Assembly: GCF_003003005.1 (NCBI RefSeq)
Contig: NZ_PVTR01000004.1
Location: 335,648 to 399,647, forward strand
Length of the DNA stretch: 64,000 nt
Source: Mongoliibacter ruber
GTDB taxonomy: Bacteria; Bacteroidota; Bacteroidia; Cytophagales; Cyclobacteriaceae
Direction: 5' to 3'
The position numbers and the translations under genes were made by a program. This document shows, piece by piece, positions 11,401 through 18,118 of this stretch (the first letter of the stretch is position 1; each line of letters starts with the position of its first letter). A model generated the notes under the pieces. The model made no database searches. It was given only the letters and a program-made list of their open reading frames with translations, and was not told the origin of the DNA.

Positions 11401-11773
11401 CTCCATTGCCTAGCCACCATGGTTTTGTTCCAAAATGGACAAAAAACACTACGGTGTTCATGGCCATTGAATGATCGGAAAAAGTCACTTTGGATTTCCG
11501 AATCAGTACATCTTTGAGGTAAGCAGTGAAATGGCTGGTAAATTTGTCCGCAAGGTCTTCCTTTAAGCGATAAATATTTAACAAGCCTAAATCGAGCTCC
11601 ATTTTTTCAATCACCAAAACCTCATTACCTATTTGCAATTCATTCAAGGCCTTTTCCATCATTGGTAATATCAGGTCTACAGCCTTAGTCACCTCATCGG
11701 ATACCATATCATAATCAGACTCTTGGCTGATTTCCAATTGGAATTCCATTTTTTCTATCAGACTCTCCTCCAT
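5405..11773 (-). CDS. contractile injection system tape-measure protein (Afp14-like, CIS_TMP)
   Basis: A very large protein of 2,122 residues. The N-terminus (VLVIEKMELDLG near residue 55) and the C-terminus (GLVLFWPFLGRFF, then LLQVVATG, NKLLCG, REGRLYQMENRWEL, ending in LSWM) match the conserved ends of the CIS_TMP / Afp14 family, whose length is thought to set the particle length. The centre, about residues 620-1230, contains a module of about 212 residues repeated three times. Much of the protein is predicted helical. It is separated from the upstream small gene by a terminator-like hairpin and overlaps the AAA+ gene. If the length rule applies, this would be a long particle, though part of the protein may fold separately. 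Confidence 0.9.
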   Translation of the reverse strand: MEESLIEKMEFQLEISQESDYDMVSDEVTKAVDLILPMMEKALNELQIGNEVLVIEKMELDLGLLNIYRLKEDLADKFTSHFTAYLKDVLIRKSKVTFSDHSMAMNTVVFFVHFGTKPWWLGNGVPNIHHYATLAFETHPDQLLNLVLSNYHKANLRNRIIHNFSDRLLVSLLLHKSKISGISEEKILNLRFLFKSKFKHWDERRISFAFNRLLINLIYSSRNHSSFDLNTALFQGFMGYQSQGIFSEEWFGIGGLNLKKTEKSNLQKGVEDGVISYRKKTKEETLIDWLKFYLLNGYIPSNSSAHFYSYRNFSNLFKYLVYNYLDHVVDLLLAVGKIQVVKDRFLDSTSPELIQYFFSKVAPSKKLLLDWVVGVFQQVQEDYKPINQTFVRVRKSINEITFELFLLDNLSSITDENYLKLLIKSTAKKFAVRYQDLLFFVAESSAKFTRGSGAFNFHNTLAKIYHSEFSEKKNKRETDKQLSFGKSDMLVFDKRESAETTDFQVDTYSDFNDRTYVLKLLLNYFSFAEKSKPRQNQVMSWLNDKYKDGATFTTEEILKLVEEFCIKYNLNLNQLIISILKVKDENPTVKLSKASIIEWKSKLNGYSEKSRYQVDFSKQQSLHHFFEILGKENIESFFQDYQHYEDNILFKTLITKYSDEFFNLLKLNQYNREFKDFVLVHSPVWLKREILSFIMQGSSMSWSDLIADVSAVFKDTKWLNLNKIRQLALFEAVLWLKVFDKEILIINDLIISVLDEAISQNLHNSKLVNDFKILKNSTASSKKPGLSIGAKELEKMFSFGYADYLDRLSGNFEVLLPVSKPTEEQSLTKHLDYKNFFEIIGYEQISLIFHDYKYLEEDALFKTLITRYKDDFFNLLKSNQFNVVFRNFVLIQAPSWLKDDILDFVIQDAYPSWNDLVEGLRLEFAETNWLKISNERLILFIEWNLWMRAFERGALVKEDLMLHILQEAIRQNHHNEKFTQDLNNLKGFTNQSSSAAITSSGLRVLRRISSSKYSGFQPNLLLNKVDISIGKKELAGADLIKIRAFKLMFDIIGKDDIKSFFKDYHRYEEEILFKTLITKYKSNFFKLLKSNQFNLEFKEFVLIHAPDRLKYEILDFITKDAGLTWYELIDSLSTGLTEQKWLKIGKKELIVFVERILWLRAFNQRWPAKEDLMVFVLQEAINQGLHSVKLLKDFKSLQERKSSLAAQKKSIAVRELEKMHFSGILDYLENIASNGTNEILIRDLFENIIWYQKFPKAHIFHDNATLDLDLYINELIKDNWRVFVSVVEKSDEIQLNIFFDTIETKYLQLLVDAKLKGLASSVSFKKLRFILHVFKLKQNKKLHYFFKSWYLAIRADIKILKSPIKIYASFLKLLLEDNLISKAKLIHDTPWESLMDKLEISQGDRLAFLKEFDQVLNLKSVFNSNLSTANTYFDGYLPDTGIYQLVFSNKYPVKAYLQMIAFGLDSKIFNEKHRIYIEEWAAFSLHWNDKKYLQSLIHIYLINRLSSERNVLKMRGVLFYSFFEKVSAQKGGLRTFLVRIKQFSSLFKGLPFSVVGGMQGQNLVKWTKIYYKINPNQNLQSSDAAWIDVFLALQVKHSNTLTLASAEHNEFLKNLIQKMPFHKLFNYDIATSFFTELTKIKSRATLKKDFLNDSTSLLRQLKGWEFIHDWLGIFFEKASNPDLAGFMSLYFKSFYNGSGTLQKRGETFFKLLLEIPIGRSTFSLTYQKRSAINEELPLKVPAFVTGQNTIAKTDENEIKVLDGLSIFFEFGSIPENFGDYESFALQIIKLKGQEKQKLKILVFSALKSAKKRNHLYQLLAHIDESWFLGLLHKDLFRDLNSLHSTFKKNSGLDFFSDLGISHKQDRLIMMAGKWSLIRLYIFSPIEIINLVFSEWLEIVNAEKIAKVFKVKTLSPLLGQLKRTNNKLKTILRSEILKNKEESVREVMETKEVDYGEGVTVSNAGLVLFWPFLGRFFSSLGMLDREGIKGKEMQERAIQLLQVVATGQTAFEEWDLTLNKLLCGADPGFQVSPGITLNKEEEVLIEKLIQGTVYNWEKMRGTKTDTFRETFVNREGRLYQMENRWELIIEKRAYDVLLDTLPWNITMINLSWMRTRLNVIWKY
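8087..9905 (-). repeat. three tandem ~635-bp modules inside the tape-measure gene
   Basis: Modules begin near 9905, 9275 and 8637 (protein residues about 623, 833 and 1046). Each starts with FFEI(L/I)G or MFDIIG, continues with (F/L)KTLIT(K/R)Y and FFNLLK(L/S)NQ(Y/F)N or a close variant, then W(L/I)K, a helical stretch with DEAISQN / QEAIRQN / QEAINQG, and ends with a DYL(D/E) motif in the first and third copies. Similarity is clear in protein and partly visible in DNA, suggesting duplication within the gene. Confidence 0.85.
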
Positions 11774-11880
11774 TGAATGATTGCCTAACTTGAGTGCTTA
11801 AAAACCATGAGCAAATAGGTGATTTGAAGAAATAGGAGAATGGTAATTTTCAGACCTTGCACTTTTTTCAATAAATGCTA

Positions 11881-11907
11881 AAGGGAGTATTGGGTACATA
11901 CTCCCTT
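11881..11907 (-). terminator. hairpin between chaperone-like gene and tape-measure gene
   Basis: A perfect 10-bp stem, AAGGGAGTAT / ATACTCCCTT, with a 7-base loop lies about 120 bp beyond the stop of the 12029-12451 gene. On the minus strand it is followed by TTTAGCATTT, a weak T tract, so it may be an attenuating rather than a complete terminator. It could let the tape-measure gene be expressed at a lower level than upstream genes. Confidence 0.55.
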
Positions 11908-12028
11908 CTGTCAATAAGAGGATTAAGACTATTTGTGCATAAAATCGGTTTGAGATGGGCGTATTTTTCTCAATCCCTCTTTTGAAATCACATCTATACT
12001 ACTAACCTTGATATGAATCAATCTTGAG

Positions 12029-12451
12029 TTAACCCAACTGATCTTTTACCATTCCTACCATATCAAAAGAAACTTTTAAGAAATAGAGGAATGATTTATT
12101 GGCTTGAAAATCTTCACAATCTCCCACGTAAGATGACTTAAAGACCAATTTATGGAATGAATTTTCTTCACTTATTTGAATATTTCCGAGGATAATATTT
12201 GTATTGAGTTTGTTGATGATGGTATAGAAATCCAAGCCGAGGTCTTTATAAAATTGGTTATCATGCCAATAAAGATTCATGATCACCATCTTATCATCTT
12301 CCATAGCAAAAATAATTACAAACTCTTCCTTCTTCCCTTCTATTATTTGAATGAAACTGAAAGCTTGGAAATCATTTTCCTTTACTTCCTTTATTTCTTG
12401 GGCATCCGTTTCACTTAGTATGATTTTAATAGTTGAATTTATATCAGTCAT
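12029..12451 (-). CDS. small acidic protein, YbjN/secretion-chaperone-like
   Basis: A 140-residue protein starting at ATG, without signal peptide or membrane segment. Its size, acidity and alternating beta/helix pattern (AFSFIQIIE, EFVIIFAMEDDKMVIMNLYW, ILGNIQISEENSFHKLVFKSSY) resemble YbjN-type and type III secretion chaperone folds, although I cannot name a definite family. It sits 180 bp downstream of the candidate cargo gene and upstream of the tape-measure gene. Dedicated chaperones next to their effector are common in secretion systems, so a role in stabilising or loading the 537-residue protein is a reasonable inference. It might instead be an immunity or structural protein. Confidence 0.6.
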   Translation of the reverse strand: MTDINSTIKIILSETDAQEIKEVKENDFQAFSFIQIIEGKKEEFVIIFAMEDDKMVIMNLYWHDNQFYKDLGLDFYTIINKLNTNIILGNIQISEENSFHKLVFKSSYVGDCEDFQANKSFLYFLKVSFDMVGMVKDQLG

Positions 12452-12631
12452 AGGATATTTAGTTATAATTCAAGGATTTTTGATCAACCGACTATGTTGA
12501 TGAAATATTTAATTTGGGCTATACTTTAAAGCACTTAAATATGCAGGTCTCAAATCTGACGAATAATCGAAGAAATCTTGTCTCAAATAATTAATTCTAA
12601 CGTATGAAATTGATACTCCATTGAGTACTTC

Positions 12632-14245
12632 TTAGATCATAATAGAATCTATTTCATTCTTGCTAATATTGTATTTATTTAAAATTTTCTCGACTTCTTT
12701 CTTAAGTTCTGCATTGGAATAGTACTTCCTACCCTCCAAGGCCATATTCAATGCTTTTTGAGTTTTTTCCCAAAAATAATCCGCATTTTCACCTTTAGAA
12801 AGGTCTTCTATTGGAATATCAGTAGGAAGTTCCCCATTGAATATTTCTTTAAGAATTTTATCTTTTTTCTCTTTGTGAAATATATTCTTTACTCTTCCAA
12901 TTAAGGTTTTCTCTGTATTAGCTTTTTTCAATACTTGAGCTATAACATTTGAATGAATTTGAGCAATCTTATCCACATCATCTATAGAAATCTGAAATTT
13001 ACTAGTCTCTTCTGAGGCAGACAGCGTTTGATTATATTCTATTATGCCATTATTAAGAGAATCCGTCAACCCGTTTTTCAGCGTATTCAATTTTGCTTTT
13101 AACTTGTTCTCACCTGATACAGATTGAATCTGACGATTTACTGTATCTATTTCGAGCTTGATTTTCAAGAGATCCCTTAATGAACCATCTTTAAGATTAA
13201 ATTTCCCGGTTTCGGGATCGGCCACTTTATCTCTTAGACTTGACAAATCACCCATTTCATCCTCAGACATTGATTCCTTGGCGCCCGTAACCCTAAACAA
13301 TGCCTGCCTTTCCTTTGATCCTTTGAATTCTCTCCAAAATTCCAGGCTAGACAAATAAACGTCTTTTACACTCCTTAAAGAACCGATTACAAGTCCAACT
13401 GGGGGTAAAGTTGTTACAGTCAATATCAATTCCGCAATACTTAAATAAAAATCTACTAAATCACTTAGCATACTATCCTCTACCCTTACTATGTACTTGT
13501 TAAGGACATCCTTATCATTTTGATCTAATTTTAAAATTTCATTGTATTCATTCAATTTATCAAACTTGCTTCCTTTTAATTCAATATTCATAGCAGATTT
13601 AAAAATAGAAATACCAGCACCTATTCCGGGTAAAAGCGAAGCTCCTCCAGCTGGTAAACTGCCTCCATATTTATGGATTTGGGTAAATACCACATGAGTG
13701 GTATCACCTGCTTCTGCAAAGAACTGTATGCCTGACTCCCAATCCTTCTTTTTCCATGCATCCCTTGCTTTGTCAAAAAAACCAATTACACTCTTTAGTT
13801 TATCGGTACTCCCTTGCACAATAGAATGCGCCAAAGTGCTACCTCCAATGATACCTTCATAGCCTTTGCTGACAGTTCCTCCTACACTTGCACTTTTCTC
13901 CAACGCTTCGGACATGCTCATAGCCTCGGGCGTGAATTTATCTCCGTTGTCAGGACTTTTTAGCTCTTGTTTTGCGTCCAATGGGTCAGTAGGGCCCTGA
14001 GTTTCTTCAGCGTCCTTATCAGCCACATTTACTTCGGAATCCAAAGAAGCATCAGCGCCCTTATCAGCCACATTCACGTCGGAATCCAAAGAAGCATCTT
14101 GTGGATTTGCCAAGTTGGAAAGCTGTTCTAAAGCTACAACTTCTGCTGACGCATCAGCTGCATCCTGGATTTCTCCCGATGGAATTGAAGTATTTCCATT
14201 TTGTTCAGCAACTAAGCTTTCTCTATTTATTAATTCAGGTTCCAA
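12632..14245 (-). CDS. candidate eCIS cargo/effector protein
   Basis: This 537-residue protein is unlike the structural genes around it. Residues 1-110 are acidic, low-complexity and probably disordered, with a 15-residue tandem repeat. The rest is mostly helical, with two hydrophobic or glycine-rich stretches (GGSLPAGGASLLPGIGAGI near residue 195 and FYLSIAELILTVTTLPPVGL near 265) that recall membrane-inserting or pore-forming proteins; I recognise no enzymatic domain. It has no signal peptide. Its position between baseplate and tape-measure genes, beside a chaperone-like gene, and its disordered N-terminus fit known eCIS cargos. No ATG is in frame: the frame opens at TTG 14245, and a nearby ATG at 14253 is one base out of frame because of a T7 run. 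It could also be a lumen plug or assembly factor. Confidence 0.6.
   Translation of the reverse strand: MEPELINRESLVAEQNGNTSIPSGEIQDAADASAEVVALEQLSNLANPQDASLDSDVNVADKGADASLDSEVNVADKDAEETQGPTDPLDAKQELKSPDNGDKFTPEAMSMSEALEKSASVGGTVSKGYEGIIGGSTLAHSIVQGSTDKLKSVIGFFDKARDAWKKKDWESGIQFFAEAGDTTHVVFTQIHKYGGSLPAGGASLLPGIGAGISIFKSAMNIELKGSKFDKLNEYNEILKLDQNDKDVLNKYIVRVEDSMLSDLVDFYLSIAELILTVTTLPPVGLVIGSLRSVKDVYLSSLEFWREFKGSKERQALFRVTGAKESMSEDEMGDLSSLRDKVADPETGKFNLKDGSLRDLLKIKLEIDTVNRQIQSVSGENKLKAKLNTLKNGLTDSLNNGIIEYNQTLSASEETSKFQISIDDVDKIAQIHSNVIAQVLKKANTEKTLIGRVKNIFHKEKKDKILKEIFNGELPTDIPIEDLSKGENADYFWEKTQKALNMALEGRKYYSNAELKKEVEKILNKYNISKNEIDSIMI
14009..14098 (-). repeat. 45-bp tandem duplication in the candidate cargo gene
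   Basis: Two adjacent 45-bp units encode DASLDSDVNVADKGA and DASLDSEVNVADKDA (residues 50-64 and 65-79). DNA identity is high, so the duplication looks recent; it lies in the disordered acidic N-terminal region. Confidence 0.85.
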
Positions 14246-14585
14246 AAAAACATAATTATATGTAACACAGGGATAAGTGCAAATTGATTTTATGGTTGAT
14301 GTAAAATCAATATCCTATTTAAGAAAAATTGATGGCTTGGATAAAAAAGACAATCACTAAAAAATGAATACGCATTCTTTTGTTAATCAAGTGATAAATT
14401 TGAGCAAACACATCTGTTTTTCATGTCAAATTGCAGCGTAATCCTGCTCAAGGTGTTTATTCCCTTTTTCCTATTATATCAATTTATAACAGCCATGGAA
14501 AGACAATGAACAGACCAATGAATCTTAAAGCTTCAGGTCAAAGTTCAATTGAGCCCCTATTTATCTTTCATAATTTCATTGGATT
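14246..14585. other. 340-bp spacer upstream of candidate cargo gene
   Basis: This is the longest gap inside the eCIS locus. No convincing ORF, terminator or full promoter is visible. A 7-bp inverted pair, TTGAGCA / TGCTCAA, lies near 14400 and 14445. The gap and lack of coupling suggest that the cargo gene may have its own promoter. Confidence 0.5.
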
Positions 14586-17360
14586 CTAAAATGTTGATGT
14601 CATCGGTTTGAGCCCCATCAGCAACTGAATAATCTGGAGAGATAAGGTATCTAATTTTTTCAGGTCAGGATTGCTGGAGTTTTTCAACTTCAACCATTGG
14701 TGATATACTTCTTCAAACCTGTAGAGATCCATTACATTTAAAAAATAGACATTGACATTCTGATGGGCGATAATATTTTCCGCAATGAGTTGTGTGATGA
14801 ACTTTGAGAAATCAGCTTTTGAAAAGCGGCTTGGCCAGTCTGGAAAAATAAAGCTAATTGTATGAGAAAACTCAAAATCAGGTGGAAAACCATGACCCGC
14901 GCCGGCTACATGGTTCACTTCAAACACCGTATCCATGCTCACTTCTTTTTTCTCAATTTTCCGGAAAAATGCTATTGCATCGTCAATTGCTTTTTTAGCA
15001 ATTTGTCGGGAATCAAACTGTGAAAAGATTCTTCCTATGCCTTCATTGTTGCTATTATACAAGATCACTGAAAAGGTGTTGTTTTCTTCGTCTTCAGTAA
15101 TGGTATAATTATCAAGGTCCACTCCGTAGATTACAAGATCTTCTCCGAGAGACTTTTGTTCTTCTAAATCTCCCACATGAATACCCTCCAAGAAAACATC
15201 ACCTTTGAGGTCAAAAAAAGAAAAAAGGTATGATACTGACGCCATCGGTCTTAGTAAGATATGCTCTATCATGTGAAAGCCTTCAGATTCATCATCTAAG
15301 CGGAGAAGCTTATCCAAGACTTTGGCTTTAGCTTGTATGCAATCTTCCCTGTTATCAGACTGAAACAACACAAAAGGAAACTCAGCTCTTTTTTGTTTCA
15401 TAAAAAGATAATGGTTCATATTGTCCTGAGATACCCCATAGTAGATAACTTTTTCGTTTGACAATACTTCAAAAAGCTCTGGAAAAAAAGCCAAACCTTT
15501 GCCCATAAAGTGTGCTTTTCCATTTTTGTAAGCTTCTTTTGGTAATTTATACACCTGGATTTTGCCTTGTACCAATTCTATTTCTAAAAGCCCCCATTTT
15601 TTCTTTTGCTTTTTTTGCGTCGCAAGTCCAAGAGACTGCAAGAGAGGGGCTGAAATGTACCGACGTTTGATGTTTTTGATATTCAATGTAGCTGCAAGGC
15701 GTTTTTCTAAGCCTGATACATTATCTGATTCCCAAATAGACTTGGCATAGATATCAAAAGCTTTAGCCTTATCATGACCTAAGTCAACTATACCCTTTAA
15801 CAGTTTGACCTTACTTTCGATAATACCGGAACTGATTTCCTCTATGGTTTTGAGATTGTTTCCGCTACTCAACTTTTTGAGACTAGATACATCAAGTCGT
15901 TCTCCAAATCTTGCCAGAAGCTGATCAAGAACCCTGTTTCTTCTATCGAAAAAATCATCATTTGACTGTGAGCATTGATCAAGAAACTCCTGAAATATGG
16001 GGTAATCCTTCAATAAATCTTTCAGCTTGGTAATTCCCTCAGGGATTTGATTAAAATATGTATGCTTAATATCACTTACTGAGAACAGGTGCCTTACATT
16101 GACTAATTGAGCGAGATAAGAAGCCATGAATTGCTCAAAGAAATACAGGTATGCCGAAACTTGCAGTGCAGAGGCCTGCTCCTTTTTGCTGGCGTTTTTA
16201 GAGACTCCGATTTTACCCACGCCAAAAAGATCAGGCATTTCATCATGTATCGGATAGTGCTGTTGAAGTTGGCTTTGGGAAAATCTACCTTGAGGTAATT
16301 TTTGGGTATAGGAAAGCTCATGATGGTAAAACTTATTCCTTGATAATAACTCGGTGGCAATAAGCTGTTTGGCTATAACGCCATCAACATCATAGGAAAC
16401 ACTATTTTTATAAACCTTTAAATTACTATCAAAGGCTTCGGTAATTTCATCTAGGTATTGAATTTTGGGGAACTCATCTTTTTTGAAATTCACAAAAGTA
16501 TCAAAAACAGGAATACCATTTTTGAACAGGCTCAAGTTCTTGACTTCCTTTACCCCCTCTACGTCCAGAATTATTTCTTTTATTCTCGAAAGGTATATGG
16601 CTTCTACTTTAGGAGAAAGATCTTTTTCAAAAATATATCCAAACTTGGGAAGTGGGCCGTTAAAAACCGCCTCAGGAGGCATATCCATTTCTTTCCATAG
16701 CTTTATAGGATCGTGAAGCTCTACAAATGGATTGATATATTTGTCCAAGTTTGCATAGATTTTGGATATGACAAACTCAGCCAAAACATCCGCTTCTATA
16801 TAAATGTCACCTGCAAGAGATATATTCACCTTTCTGAGGATATGGACTTTATCCAAATCGTGACCTATCATCCTATTGGCATGAAAAACCAAAGCGACTT
16901 CTTTTTTGAGAAAATTAAGTTCAATATCACTGAAATCCTCACCTGATTCTATAAAGATATCAAATAGACCTTGGACACCCAGCCTATTATCCAAAAGAGG
17001 AATCACCCAAGCGTTTGCAACATTCTTGACACGGTCAATGATTAGTTTTCTATGATCATTGATAGTAATTGGGCTTGTACTGAAAACAGTCTCAGGGCCA
17101 AAGAGCAAATTGTCATTGACCGGATCGGTATTTTCGTGGTCAAATAAAAATAAATCCTGAATGGGGAAGTTGGTCCTATACCCCAAATCGGTCAAGGCAT
17201 AGCAAAAATATTCCAGGAAAGTAACCCCTGGGTCATGGTAATTATAATCGGTCCAAATTTTCCCAGAATACTTTTGGGCAAAGCAAAGTCCCTCTTCAAA
17301 CAAGAGGTCATACCTTAAAATAGTATTTTCTGAAAGTTCACTAGAAATAAAATTAGCCAC
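14586..17360 (-). CDS. eCIS baseplate wedge protein (Afp12-like)
   Basis: A 924-residue protein whose N-terminus (RYDLLFEEGLCFAQKYSG, then WTDYNYHDPGVTFLEYFCYALTDLGYR) is the hallmark of the second large baseplate-J/gp6-related wedge protein of eCIS clusters (Afp12 type). Such proteins form the wedge ring around the hub. The rest is long and poorly conserved; in AlgoCIS massive extensions of the baseplate form a cage, and this protein is large enough to contribute to one. It begins 18 bp after the fibre-like gene. No catalytic motif is seen. Confidence 0.85.
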   Translation of the reverse strand: MANFISSELSENTILRYDLLFEEGLCFAQKYSGKIWTDYNYHDPGVTFLEYFCYALTDLGYRTNFPIQDLFLFDHENTDPVNDNLLFGPETVFSTSPITINDHRKLIIDRVKNVANAWVIPLLDNRLGVQGLFDIFIESGEDFSDIELNFLKKEVALVFHANRMIGHDLDKVHILRKVNISLAGDIYIEADVLAEFVISKIYANLDKYINPFVELHDPIKLWKEMDMPPEAVFNGPLPKFGYIFEKDLSPKVEAIYLSRIKEIILDVEGVKEVKNLSLFKNGIPVFDTFVNFKKDEFPKIQYLDEITEAFDSNLKVYKNSVSYDVDGVIAKQLIATELLSRNKFYHHELSYTQKLPQGRFSQSQLQQHYPIHDEMPDLFGVGKIGVSKNASKKEQASALQVSAYLYFFEQFMASYLAQLVNVRHLFSVSDIKHTYFNQIPEGITKLKDLLKDYPIFQEFLDQCSQSNDDFFDRRNRVLDQLLARFGERLDVSSLKKLSSGNNLKTIEEISSGIIESKVKLLKGIVDLGHDKAKAFDIYAKSIWESDNVSGLEKRLAATLNIKNIKRRYISAPLLQSLGLATQKKQKKKWGLLEIELVQGKIQVYKLPKEAYKNGKAHFMGKGLAFFPELFEVLSNEKVIYYGVSQDNMNHYLFMKQKRAEFPFVLFQSDNREDCIQAKAKVLDKLLRLDDESEGFHMIEHILLRPMASVSYLFSFFDLKGDVFLEGIHVGDLEEQKSLGEDLVIYGVDLDNYTITEDEENNTFSVILYNSNNEGIGRIFSQFDSRQIAKKAIDDAIAFFRKIEKKEVSMDTVFEVNHVAGAGHGFPPDFEFSHTISFIFPDWPSRFSKADFSKFITQLIAENIIAHQNVNVYFLNVMDLYRFEEVYHQWLKLKNSSNPDLKKLDTLSLQIIQLLMGLKPMTSTF

Positions 17361-17378
17361 AAATTTTTTATTTAGTGT

Positions 17379-18116
17379 TTAAACAGGCATCAGATTACCA
17401 ATAGAGAATACAATAGGATAAGGCTCACCAGTCTTAGGATCCAGTCCAAAATGGCGGGCTGTCTTGACTTGGAGAGAGTAATTATACATTTCTCCAACCC
17501 ACTTGAATCTCAAGCGATTAAAAAAACTACCATAGTAAGCTGATGATTTTTTTATAGAACCTTTAGACATTCTACCTCCAAAAGTATTGAGTGCAATGAC
17601 ATGAGCCAATGCATAGCGTCCGCTACCTTTTTCGCCATCTACACGTACCATAAGCTCTAATGCGCAAGGTTCACTGAGTTCACCTATCACTACATGCCAT
17701 TTGCCATCAGCGGGAACCTGACCTTTTTTGAAAGAACCTACCCTCCCTTTGGACGTAACTATGCCATCTATATCAAGTTTTGATTTTGGGTTTTCCACAC
17801 CGATACCTACATTTCCTCCACTCTTCAAGACAATAGCTGGATCATTGTTAAGCTCCTGAAAAGTGAGGTTACTGGATTTGTCTTTTTCAAGGCTGATGCT
17901 CCACTCAGGATCTATCTGTTTGAAATCTTTATAAAAAGAAATCAGACGGTTAGAATTTCCGACAGACGTTATTCTAAAACCGTTTTTTCTATCTCTTGCG
18001 ATTCCATCATCTACAATATTTACAGTAGAATCAATCAAATCAGAAAAGTGTTTCTCCGTAGGAGTGCTTCCCCTTTTAAAATAATTTATCAGCGATTGCC
18101 TGTTCAATAGTGCCAT
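17379..18116 (-). CDS. tail-fibre-like protein with trimeric fibre motif
   Basis: The 245-residue protein contains GGNVGIGVENPKSKLDIDG near residue 100, a motif typical of trimeric phage-type and Bacteroidota surface fibres, followed by a compact C-terminal domain (about residues 130-245) that may be the receptor-binding head. The N-terminus (NRQSLINYFKRGSTPTEKHFSDLIDS) is the usual beginning of a family found beside Bacteroidota phage-tail-like genes, probably the baseplate attachment. It lies between the two large wedge genes, 2 bp from the upstream one, whereas Afp13 fibres follow Afp12. It probably mediates target recognition. It is short, so it may be a minor fibre or need a partner. Confidence 0.7.
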   Translation of the reverse strand: MALLNRQSLINYFKRGSTPTEKHFSDLIDSTVNIVDDGIARDRKNGFRITSVGNSNRLISFYKDFKQIDPEWSISLEKDKSSNLTFQELNNDPAIVLKSGGNVGIGVENPKSKLDIDGIVTSKGRVGSFKKGQVPADGKWHVVIGELSEPCALELMVRVDGEKGSGRYALAHVIALNTFGGRMSKGSIKKSSAYYGSFFNRLRFKWVGEMYNYSLQVKTARHFGLDPKTGEPYPIVFSIGNLMPV

Positions 18117-18118
18117 AA

